In this document: positions 42,067 to 49,157 of the stretch, in pieces
How positions within the stretch are numbered: position 1 is the stretch's first letter
How the letters are laid out: every line of letters starts with the position of its first letter
Assembly (NCBI GenBank): GCA_020073375.1
Contig: JAIQFG010000026.1
Span: 1 to 64,000 of the forward strand
Source of the DNA: Terriglobia bacterium
GTDB lineage: Bacteria; Acidobacteriota; Terriglobia; Acidiferrales; UBA7541
Length of the DNA stretch: 64,000 bases
Direction: 5' to 3'
The notes under the pieces: model-generated
What the model was told of the DNA's origin: nothing
The model's input: only the letters and a program-made list of their open reading frames with translations
Database searches by the model: none
Position numbers and translations under genes: made by a program

Positions 42067-43317
42067 CTAGCGGAGAAGCGTGAGGATGCTCTGCTGTGCC
42101 GAATTGGCCTGGGCCAGTGCCGAAATGCCGGACTGGTTCAGAATGGTGAATCGGGACAAATTGGCGACCACCGACGGGATGTCCGCGGCGCGGATGCCGT
42201 CTTCGGCGGAAGTCAGGTTCTGGACTTCGTTGGTGATAACCGCGCTGGCTGCTTGCAGCCGGTTGACGTTGGCACCGAGCGTGCCACGAAGCGACGCGAC
42301 GCTGGCGATCGCCGTGCTGATCAGCTTGAGTGTGGCTTGTGCGTCGGTCGCGGTCGACAGGGTGTTGGTGACGACCGGCGTAGTGGTAACCGCATTCACG
42401 CCGCCTGAGAACGTAGCGCCGCTGACCGTGGTGCCGGCGGCGCTCGTTGTCAAAGTGAAAGCGTTGCCGGCAGTTCCCAGAACGCCTGACTTTTGAGTTA
42501 GGGTGACAACGCCACCAAGGTCTGCAGCCGTGACGTTTGTGTCCGCTGCCGCCAGCGTATAGTCCGTCCCGGGCGTGCCGGTGTGATTGATAGCGGAGGT
42601 CAGGTTGGTCGCCGCCGTGGTGCCGGAAGCGCCAATCAGGACTTCGCCTTGGACCGCGGGCCCACTGGAAAGTGTGGTCTTGAATGTGTACGTAGTTCCG
42701 TCGATGACGACTGTTTGGCCGTCCGCTGGGGGAGTGCCGGCGGTGAAGGACACGGTGGCGGTAGCTGGAGTAGCGGGAGTGGTGACCGCAGCCGAGGTCC
42801 CTGCAAATAATCCCAAAGTGTGGGACGAGAGCGTTCCGGTCGTTACGCCGATGGTGCTGGGGCTGACGCCATCGCTGAGGAACGTATTGGTGGCGGTGGC
42901 GCTGAACACATTCGCGCCGTTGTAGTTGGTAGTGCTGCCAATGGCATCGATTTCCGAATTGATCTGCGAGTATTCAGCTTGCACTGCGGTGCGTTGCGCG
43001 TCGGATACCGAACCGTTGGAAGCCTCCGTTGCCAGCGTCACTGCGCGGTTGAGGAGCAGGGTCACCTGGGCCAAGGTTCCGTCGGCAACTTGCAGGGAGC
43101 CGACGCCGGCGTTGGCGTTCTGCGCCGACTGCGTCAGTGCCGTGATGTTGGCATGCAATCCGTCCGCAATGGCCAAGCCCGCCGCGTCATCCGCGCCGGA
43201 ATTGATTCGCGAGCCGGAAGACAATTGTGACAGGGTTTTGTTCAGGTTGAATTGCGTTTGGGACAATTGGTTTTGCGCCGTCAAAGATGCGATGTTATTT
43301 AGAATGCTAATTGCCAT
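42067..43317 (-). CDS. fliC: Flagellin FliC
   Basis: The 416-residue filament protein has canonical ends: AISILNNIASLTAQNQLSQT at the N-terminus with SSGSRINSGADDAAGLAIAD, and QSGISALAQANSAQQSILTLLR at the C-terminus. The surface-exposed centre (about 175-320) is rich in Thr/Ala/Gly and contains a module (DGQTVVIDGTTYTFKT, then LIGASGTTAATNLTSAI) like those of phage tail and adhesin proteins. The ATG at 43317 has GAGGAG upstream; an in-frame upstream ATG (43389) lacks flagellin character. It has its own FliA promoter and terminator. Confidence 0.96.
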   Translation of the reverse strand: MAISILNNIASLTAQNQLSQTQFNLNKTLSQLSSGSRINSGADDAAGLAIADGLHANITALTQSAQNANAGVGSLQVADGTLAQVTLLLNRAVTLATEASNGSVSDAQRTAVQAEYSQINSEIDAIGSTTNYNGANVFSATATNTFLSDGVSPSTIGVTTGTLSSHTLGLFAGTSAAVTTPATPATATVSFTAGTPPADGQTVVIDGTTYTFKTTLSSGPAVQGEVLIGASGTTAATNLTSAINHTGTPGTDYTLAAADTNVTAADLGGVVTLTQKSGVLGTAGNAFTLTTSAAGTTVSGATFSGGVNAVTTTPVVTNTLSTATDAQATLKLISTAIASVASLRGTLGANVNRLQAASAVITNEVQNLTSAEDGIRAADIPSVVANLSRFTILNQSGISALAQANSAQQSILTLLR

Positions 43318-43457
43318 TGTGGTAGGCTCCTCATGGTGTGACACGTTTCCCGGTTTGGAACACTTGGTCCAAGAACTGGACTGATCCAAGACTTTCCATG
43401 GATCATCACCGGGTTACGAATCAGAGTTGTTGTCGATTGCTGCCGACTCCACCTATC

Positions 43458-43484
43458 CTATCGGCGCAGGCCTCCTGAGCTTTA
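43458..43484 (-). promoter_or_regulatory. FliA promoter of flagellin gene
   Basis: On the minus strand TAAAGCTC, an exact 11-base spacer and GCCGATAG fit sigma-28 at 6/8 and 7/8. The start would lie near 43451, giving a leader of about 134 bases. The -10 box overlaps CCTATCGG (43457-43464), which is repeated inverted at 43506-43513, so an operator may overlap it. The remaining 43318-43639 gap shows nothing else I can name. Confidence 0.8.
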
Positions 43485-43639
43485 GTACCCGCGACCCTTT
43501 TTGGACCGATAGGTTTACCTTTAGCCACATTGAGTACTACAGGGCAATGACGATGATTGCGGGTGGATCGCATGTGGTGCGCGCCGCATTAGAAGGTAGT
43601 CAGGAGGAGAGATGAAAATCGTGCCAACTCGGGGACCGT

Positions 43640-44104
43640 CTATTTTTTCGCCCGCCGGGGCAGGGGGGCTGATGCGGCGTTGCCATGTGCAGCTTTTTTC
43701 TTGGGTAGCTCATCATGATTGCCTCCTCCTTTCTTATTGCATATCTCGATGACGTGCAGGATTTTGGCGCGTTGCTTGCCTTTAAGAGATTTCACGCCAT
43801 CCTGGAGCAATGGCGCAGCCTCCTGTTCCCGCGCGGTTGCGGCCAGCAGAATGCCGAAATTGATCTCTGCTTCACTATTGGCGGGCTCCAGGTCCAGGGC
43901 TCGCCGGTAGCCGCGCTCGGCGTCTTCGGTCGCGCCTCGGATCAATTGAATGGTCGCCCAATCATTCCACAACTCAGCCGAGTCACTTTGTTTCAAGAGA
44001 TATTGTAGGAGCTTGGCGGACTGAGCAAGCTGCCCGCGCTGAAACAGGTCCAGGGCGTGCTCATGCTTCTTCTTGAGTATTAGTAATTTCTTATCATTGG
44101 CCAT
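43640..44104 (-). CDS. TPR-repeat protein
   Basis: The 154-residue product has a basic start (DKKLLILKKKHEHALDLFQRG) followed by tetratricopeptide-like helices. One good TPR spans about 45-78 (AELWNDWATIQLIRGATEDAERGYRRALDLEPAN), with a second after it (NFGILLAATAREQEAAPLLQ); longer strings are quoted in part. The tail is Lys/Arg/His-rich. It is transcribed toward fliC. A motility role is suggested only by its place in the cluster, perhaps as a chaperone. The ATG at 44104 is chosen over an upstream in-frame ATG at 44143. Confidence 0.75.
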   Translation of the reverse strand: MANDKKLLILKKKHEHALDLFQRGQLAQSAKLLQYLLKQSDSAELWNDWATIQLIRGATEDAERGYRRALDLEPANSEAEINFGILLAATAREQEAAPLLQDGVKSLKGKQRAKILHVIEICNKKGGGNHDELPKKKAAHGNAASAPLPRRAKK

Positions 44105-44226
44105 CGTTTGTCCCCATGGTATGCACCATTGGCTTCCATTCACCCCTTAAAGCTCAGCGGCCCAACACGAATCCGCGGTAATTCATGCAAACCAAGGGCC
44201 AGATTGGGCTTATTTCAATTGTGCAG

Positions 44227-44253
44227 TGAACTCCAGACCATCCTGGCCGATAA
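44227..44253 (+). promoter_or_regulatory. Candidate FliA promoter of flbD-motA-motB
   Basis: A perfect GCCGATAA (44246-44253) is preceded at the exact 11-base spacing by TGAACTCC (44227-44234), a weak -35 (4/8). It lies 63 bases before flbD. The strong -10 and position before stator genes support it. Confidence 0.6.
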
Positions 44254-44316
44254 GGATTGCGTGGCCCGACAATTGCGGGTATCAGGGCGAGGAAGTAGTC
44301 AGGACCGCCAACTCCT

Positions 44317-44586
44317 ATGATTCAACTTACACGGCTCAACGGCCAGCCCCTGATCGTCAATTCCGATCTGATCAAGTTGATCGAAAACACGCCGGATACG
44401 GTGATCACGCTGGTCAGCAGTGAAAAAATTGTCGTCCGGGAAACCAGCGAGGCCGTGCTGGACAGGATCGTGGCGTTCCGGCGGCGCGTGCTCGAAGGGC
44501 TTCCCTTGAATTTCTCCGGATGGTCGTCTCCACAGGAGCCGGACCCTTCGGCCAGACGAAAAGATCCCGCGTCCGGAGAAGCATAG
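44317..44586 (+). CDS. flbD: FlbD/SwrD-family flagellar protein
   Basis: The 89-residue protein matches the small FlbD family (not the Caulobacter regulator of the same name). It has MIQLTRLNGQPLIVNSDLI, VITLVSSEKIVVRETSEAV and an Arg-rich helix. In Bacillus the homologue SwrD raises motor torque and lies next to stator genes. Here it precedes motA by four bases, which agrees with a stator role. Confidence 0.85.
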   Translation: MIQLTRLNGQPLIVNSDLIKLIENTPDTVITLVSSEKIVVRETSEAVLDRIVAFRRRVLEGLPLNFSGWSSPQEPDPSARRKDPASGEA

Positions 44587-44590
44587 GAAC

Positions 44591-45349
44591 ATGGATATCG
44601 GCACGATTGTGGGGATCATTCTCGCCGCGGGCGCCATCCTGTTCGGCCTGCTGCTGGAAGGTGGAAAAATCGGGCAGATTTTGCAGCCCACCGCCGCGCT
44701 GATTGTCTTTGGCGGAACCATGGGCGCGATCCTGGTCCAGTTTCCGTTCCGAGTGGTGATCAACGCATTCCGCAGCCTGATCACCATTTTTTTTGAATCG
44801 AAAAACGATCCCCGCGGAATCATCCAGGAAATCGTGACCATCGCGCACAAGGCGCGCAAGGAAGGGATCGTCTCGCTGGATTCCGACCTGGAAAATATGA
44901 CCGACCCCTTTTTGAAACGGTCGCTCATGCTCGCGGTGGATGGCACCGAGCCCACGGAGCTTCGCAAAATCATGGAACTCGAGATGGAGAAGCAAGGCGA
45001 GTATGAGGAAGACATTCCGAAAGTCTTCGAATCGGCCGGCGGCTTTTCACCCACCATTGGAATCATCGGCGCCATTCTCGGCCTGATCCAAGTGATGCAG
45101 CACCTGGACAACATCGATGAAGTGGGCAGGGGAATTGCCGTGGCCTTCGTGGCCACGGTCTATGGCGTCGGGGCCGCCAATCTGATCCTGCTGCCCTCGG
45201 CAGGGAAACTGAAGATTCGCATCCGCGAGGCCCAGATTATTCACGAAATGATGCTCGAGGGCGTCATCTCCATCATGGAGGGGATGAATCCTCGCATGAT
45301 TGAGACCAAGCTTTTCAGTTTTCTGGCGGAAGTGCCCAAGGACGAATAG
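44591..45349 (+). CDS. motA: Stator protein MotA, second copy (PomA-like)
   Basis: The 252-residue protein belongs to the shorter MotA/PomA type. It starts DIGTIVGIILAAGAIL and has RKEGIVSLDSDLENM (stator charge region, about 89-103) and the conserved channel segment SPTIGIIGAILGLIQVM (about 153-169). Four membrane segments are predicted. It differs clearly from the 294-residue MotA at 466. Ion choice cannot be decided from this sequence alone. MotB follows after 18 bases. Confidence 0.93.
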   Translation: MDIGTIVGIILAAGAILFGLLLEGGKIGQILQPTAALIVFGGTMGAILVQFPFRVVINAFRSLITIFFESKNDPRGIIQEIVTIAHKARKEGIVSLDSDLENMTDPFLKRSLMLAVDGTEPTELRKIMELEMEKQGEYEEDIPKVFESAGGFSPTIGIIGAILGLIQVMQHLDNIDEVGRGIAVAFVATVYGVGAANLILLPSAGKLKIRIREAQIIHEMMLEGVISIMEGMNPRMIETKLFSFLAEVPKDE

Positions 45350-45367
45350 CGGTCGGGGGGCGGGGAT

Positions 45368-46231
45368 ATGAAGAGAAGACCGAAGGAACACGTGAATCAC
45401 GAACGCTGGCTGGTGTCTTACGCGGACTTCATAACTTTGCTGTTCGCATTTTTCGTCGTTCTCTATGCCTCCTCGCAGGTGGATAAGCGAAAGGCCGGCC
45501 GCCTGGCGCTGGCCATTCAAGTTGCATTCCAGGAAATGGGCGTTTTTGAAACATCGAGCAAAAAAATTCCTTTAGCGAACGATGAAGCCATCCCGTTTGA
45601 AAAAGTGCAGATCGTGGAAAACGTCAAGCGAAATAGCGATCTGAAACGTGTGGTTGATCCCATGAATGGAATGCTGAGCACTCCCGTCGCGAACCAATCT
45701 TTGCGCAATGCCCAACGGGAAATTCAAAAAGCTCTGGACCCGGAAATCAGCCGTCATGAGGTCACCATGACCATGCACGGGGAGGGCCTGGTGGTCAGCC
45801 TGAAGGAGATGGGATTCTTCGACAGCGGGTCGGCCATCATTCTCCCAAATTCGATGAACGCAATATCGCGCCTGGCGGAGGTACTGAAAACCCGTCCGGA
45901 AAACCTGCGAATCGAAGGGCATACGGACAATGTGCCCATTCACACGGCGCGGTTCGCCTCGAATTGGGAGCTTTCCACCTCCCGGGCAACCGAATTGATC
46001 CAGTTGCTGATCACCAAATACGGTTTGCCCCCCAATCGCCTTTCAGCGGCCGGGTATGGGGAGTTCCACCCCCTAGCAAGCAATGACACTCCAGCCGGTC
46101 GCGCCCAAAACCGCCGCCTGGACGTGGTCATACTCGCTCCCCAGCAGCCTTTCCCAAATACGTTTTCCAACCCGGACCCCGTCGGGGGGCCGGAGAACAA
46201 AGGCACAACGCCTTCCCCCGGACAACCTTAG
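45368..46231 (+). CDS. motB: Stator protein MotB, second copy
   Basis: The 287-residue product has one N-terminal membrane helix (about 19-36) beginning with SYADF, with Asp20 as the ion-binding residue. A plug/linker region follows. The OmpA-like peptidoglycan-binding domain is at about 130-255 (RIEGHTDNVPIH, ASNWELSTSRATELIQLL, GRAQNRRLDVVI). A Pro/Asn-rich tail closes the protein. It pairs with the MotA just upstream. Confidence 0.93.
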   Translation: MKRRPKEHVNHERWLVSYADFITLLFAFFVVLYASSQVDKRKAGRLALAIQVAFQEMGVFETSSKKIPLANDEAIPFEKVQIVENVKRNSDLKRVVDPMNGMLSTPVANQSLRNAQREIQKALDPEISRHEVTMTMHGEGLVVSLKEMGFFDSGSAIILPNSMNAISRLAEVLKTRPENLRIEGHTDNVPIHTARFASNWELSTSRATELIQLLITKYGLPPNRLSAAGYGEFHPLASNDTPAGRAQNRRLDVVILAPQQPFPNTFSNPDPVGGPENKGTTPSPGQP

Positions 46232-46248
46232 GCCGGCACGGGGCGCGT

Positions 46249-46275
46249 TCAAGCTTTGCGCGACTTGGCCGATGG
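46249..46275 (+). promoter_or_regulatory. Candidate FliA promoter before cheR
   Basis: TCAAGCTT (46249-46256; 6/8), an exact 11-base spacer and GCCGATGG (46268-46275; 6/8) lie about 200 bases upstream of cheR. The fit is weaker than at flgM or fliC, but the spacing and context agree. The 46232-46472 gap holds nothing else recognised. Confidence 0.5.
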
Positions 46276-46472
46276 GACTGTGGAACGCCCATGGCAGAAC
46301 CATGAAACTCGGTGCGCCTTGCCAAGTCCACGAGCAATCCGTGATGAGACGTGCGGCTCGATCGACGTGCCGGGAAAATCCAGGGTTCGGCTTGATCCGG
46401 ATCCCGACGGGAATTGCACCCCCGAGGAATCTGCATCCATGTTGAAAAATCGAATGCATTCAGGCGGCTCTA

Positions 46473-47381
46473 ATGTCAAACGAAGCCACTCTGCTTAAAG
46501 ACGAAACGGTGGACGCGGAATATTTAGCCGATCCGGCATGGATCCGCATCCGCGATTTGATCTACCAGGTGTCCGGAATTTACCAGGCGGAAAATAAATT
46601 CTACCTTCTGGTCAGCCGGGCCGTACGAAGAATGAAAGTGGTGGGCGCGCGTTCGCCGCGGGAATACCTGGAATTTCTGACGGCGCGCCCGAATCGTGAA
46701 TCGGAAATGAGGAACCTGCTCAACGAGATCACCATCGGCGAGACCTGCCTGTTCCGAAGCCTCCCCCAGATCGACGCGCTGCGCAAAGTGGTGATTCCCT
46801 CGCTGGCGGAAGCGAAAAAAAAGATGGCGTACACGAAGTTGCGATTCTGGAGCGCGGGTTGCTCGACCGGCGAGGAACCCTATACGCTGGCCATGATCCT
46901 GCTGGAGGAAACGCAGGGCGCCCTAAAGGGCTGGACTTTCGAGGTGGTCGCCACAGACTTGAACGACCGTTCGGTGGCCAAGGCGCAGGAGGGAGTTTAC
47001 AACGACTACGCCGTGCGGAACGTTCCCCCTGAATTCATGAAGAAATATTTCACCAAGTCGGGATCGGAATACCGCGTGGCCGACTGCGTCAGGCCGCATG
47101 TTTCCTTTTCCAGGCTGAACATGCTGGACGACAGCAAGATGCTGTTCATGCGCGGGCTGGACGTCATCTTTTGCTGCAACGTCCTGATTTATTTCGACGG
47201 CAAGTCCAAGACGCGCACCATTCAGCATTTCTATAACGGCTTGCTGCCCAATGGTTATTTTTTTCTGGGCCATTCTGAGTCGCTGTTCGGGATCAACGAT
47301 AAGTTTCGCCTGGTCCATTTTCCCGGAGCCACCTCGTACTGGAAGGCCACGGAAACGTTCGTCAAGGCAGGTACTCCATGA
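46473..47381 (+). CDS. cheR: Chemoreceptor methyltransferase CheR
   Basis: CheR methylates glutamates on chemoreceptors using S-adenosylmethionine. The 302-residue protein has the N-terminal helical domain, then NEITIGETCLFRS (about 86-98, close to the family ITxxTxFFR motif). The SAM-binding region is FWSAGCSTGEEPYTLAM. DVIFCCNVLIYFD and FFLGHSESL complete the set. It overlaps the following HDOD gene by four bases. No cheB, cheA or receptor gene is in the window. Confidence 0.92.
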   Translation: MSNEATLLKDETVDAEYLADPAWIRIRDLIYQVSGIYQAENKFYLLVSRAVRRMKVVGARSPREYLEFLTARPNRESEMRNLLNEITIGETCLFRSLPQIDALRKVVIPSLAEAKKKMAYTKLRFWSAGCSTGEEPYTLAMILLEETQGALKGWTFEVVATDLNDRSVAKAQEGVYNDYAVRNVPPEFMKKYFTKSGSEYRVADCVRPHVSFSRLNMLDDSKMLFMRGLDVIFCCNVLIYFDGKSKTRTIQHFYNGLLPNGYFFLGHSESLFGINDKFRLVHFPGATSYWKATETFVKAGTP

Positions 47382-48283
47382 AGAACGAAAGTCTCGACCG
47401 TCTACGTTCGCGAATCATAAAGATCGACGCCATGCCGGCCATCCCCGTGATCTTGCGTCCGCTGCTTCGCTGCCTGGACCAGCCGGCCGAACAGGTGGAC
47501 ATGAACCGCATCGTGGAACTGGTTTCCTACGATAAATCGATCGCGGCGCAGTGCATTCGCATGGCCAATTCCGCGCTCTTTGCCCGCAGCACTCCGGCGG
47601 AGACCGTGCGCACCGCCGTCCTCAGTTTGGGGATGTGGCGGGTGCGCGACCTGTTGTTTTCCAATTCTCTCTCCCAGGTTATCCCCACCAATCGGTGGGT
47701 GGTGGACCCCTCCGTTTTCTGGCGGCATTCGCTGGGCTGCGCGCTGGTTGCCCGCCGATTCGCGGAAATTATCGGCTACCCGGATCCCGAGAAAGCCTAT
47801 CTGGCGGGTTTGCTGCACGACATCGGCGTGCTGGTGAATTGCATGGTGGCGCCCGAGGAATTCAAGATCGCGATTCAAAAGGCGGCGGCCGAACAGATTC
47901 CCCTCAACGAAGCCGAACAGGCCACGCTGGGATTTACACATTGCGATTCCGGACGCATCCTCGGCGAGGCCTGGAAAATTCCGCCCGACCTGATCGATGC
48001 CATAGAACTTCACCATGACATTGGAGACCCCAACCGCGGCGGCCCGCTGGTGGCCATGGTTCACCTCAGCGATTTGCTTTGCCGCCTGCGCGATCTGGGT
48101 TACGGCTATTACGAGCCCAGGCAGGTCGATTTTGCGAATGAACCCGGCTGGCTTTACCTGGCCATGCAGTTCCCGGGACTGGCCGACCTGGACATGGCCC
48201 GCTTCACCTTCAGCCTGGACGATTATGCGCGGGAAGTTGGGGAGCTGGTAGCCACGGTGTTTGCCGGGCGGGGCGCTGCGTAA
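47378..48283 (+). CDS. HDOD-domain signalling protein (second copy)
   Basis: The 301-residue product is an HDOD protein: RIIKIDAMPAIPVILRPLL near the N-terminus, SYDKSIAAQCIRMANSALF, and an HD-like AGLLHDIGVLVNCMV with late AIELHHDIGDP. It overlaps cheR, so it probably acts in the same pathway. It shares architecture with the HDOD protein at 28907 but is clearly different in sequence. Confidence 0.82.
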   Translation: MKNESLDRLRSRIIKIDAMPAIPVILRPLLRCLDQPAEQVDMNRIVELVSYDKSIAAQCIRMANSALFARSTPAETVRTAVLSLGMWRVRDLLFSNSLSQVIPTNRWVVDPSVFWRHSLGCALVARRFAEIIGYPDPEKAYLAGLLHDIGVLVNCMVAPEEFKIAIQKAAAEQIPLNEAEQATLGFTHCDSGRILGEAWKIPPDLIDAIELHHDIGDPNRGGPLVAMVHLSDLLCRLRDLGYGYYEPRQVDFANEPGWLYLAMQFPGLADLDMARFTFSLDDYAREVGELVATVFAGRGAA

Positions 48284-48286
48284 CGA

Positions 48287-48328
48287 AAAATTGCCATATG
48301 CGTCCCTCCGAGGATTCGCGGCAATTTT
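48287..48328 (+). terminator. Hairpin terminator after the cheR-HDOD operon
   Basis: Arms AAAATTGCC (48287-48295) and GGCAATTTT (48320-48328) pair perfectly, with an inner CCTCC/GAGG stem. The 3' arm ends in TTTT. It lies just after the HDOD stop and likely ends the motility island's last transcript. Confidence 0.75.
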
Positions 48329-48455
48329 AGTGAAGCTTTCCCGGGGCGGGATCGCGTCCCTACACTATCAGATGATTTGCAGTCGCTGATTTTTTCCTGG
48401 GCGGCTGCGTGTTTCGCCTCCATCTTCATCTGGTCACAAATTGATTTGTTTCCCG

Positions 48456-48484
48456 TTGACACTTTAACCCCTGCGGAATAAATT
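48456..48484 (+). promoter_or_regulatory. Candidate sigma-70 promoter
   Basis: A perfect TTGACA (48456-48461) is followed after 17 bases by TAAATT (48479-48484). It lies about 90 bases upstream of the orphan kinase-domain gene at 48577. Confidence 0.5.
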
Positions 48485-48576
48485 CATCCCGTCGGCGATT
48501 GCGGTTTGCGCGCCGGCAAAGCAGCAACCCCTTCCCGCCGTTCGGCCCGCATTCACTTTTATTGACGAGGAAACCC

Positions 48577-48948
48577 GTGCCCACAAATTCAATGTTGGAC
48601 AAGGACGCGCATCCCCTGGCCGGTGCGAAGGCAGCAGCGGAATCGCAGGGAGCCGTTCATAAAGCAAGCAGTGCGCCGCGTTCGACGATTCCGTTCCCCG
48701 AACCGGACCGCTTGGTTCGCAAGGCGGCCATGAGCGCCCCGCCAGGGCAACTTCCGCGAGCCTTAGCTCATGAGTTAAACAATCTGCTTACGGTGATTAT
48801 GGGGCACGCCGAGTTTTTGCTGAAACGCCGGGAATCGCCGGAAAATTTTCAGCTGCGGGTCGCGGAAATCCGCAATGCCGCCAAGCGCGGGCTCTGGCTG
48901 ACCAACCAACTGCTTGCTTCGGCCGGTCCCAGGCAGCCGTCGCGCTGA
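48577..48948 (+). CDS. Orphan histidine-kinase dimerisation domain protein
   Basis: From GTG 48577 (GACGAGGAAA upstream) the product has 123 residues. After a disordered N-terminus it has a good H-box: ALAHELNNLLTVIMGHAEFLL (about 62-82, His65), then a second helix ending GLWLTNQLLA. This is the HisKA dimerisation and phospho-acceptor domain of NtrB/hybrid-type kinases. The ATPase domain is absent and does not follow in another frame that I can see. It may be a kinase remnant or a phosphotransfer protein. Confidence 0.65.
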   Translation: MPTNSMLDKDAHPLAGAKAAAESQGAVHKASSAPRSTIPFPEPDRLVRKAAMSAPPGQLPRALAHELNNLLTVIMGHAEFLLKRRESPENFQLRVAEIRNAAKRGLWLTNQLLASAGPRQPSR

Positions 48949-49157
48949 ATCCTTGGCAAGGCGGCGGTTCGCACACTCGCTCGCGCGCGGAATCCCGGGC
49001 CGTCGGCTTGGAATCAGCCCCCGCATCCCGCCTTAAGGCCTCAGGCGGTTTGTTGCACGGGAACCGCACATCCCTTCACACTCCTGGTTGACTTCCAGCC
49101 GGGCAACTCTTGTAATGGATAGCGCGAGAATATGAATTTCCCCGATCGAACCCGCGT

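Noticed and set aside
43450-43530. Resemblance to a cyclic di-GMP-I (GEMM) riboswitch upstream of fliC on the minus strand
   Set aside because: GGTAAACC and CTAAAGC pieces recall the motif, but the required hairpins and tetraloop do not form, and a FliA promoter lies inside the segment. A covariance-model search would settle it.
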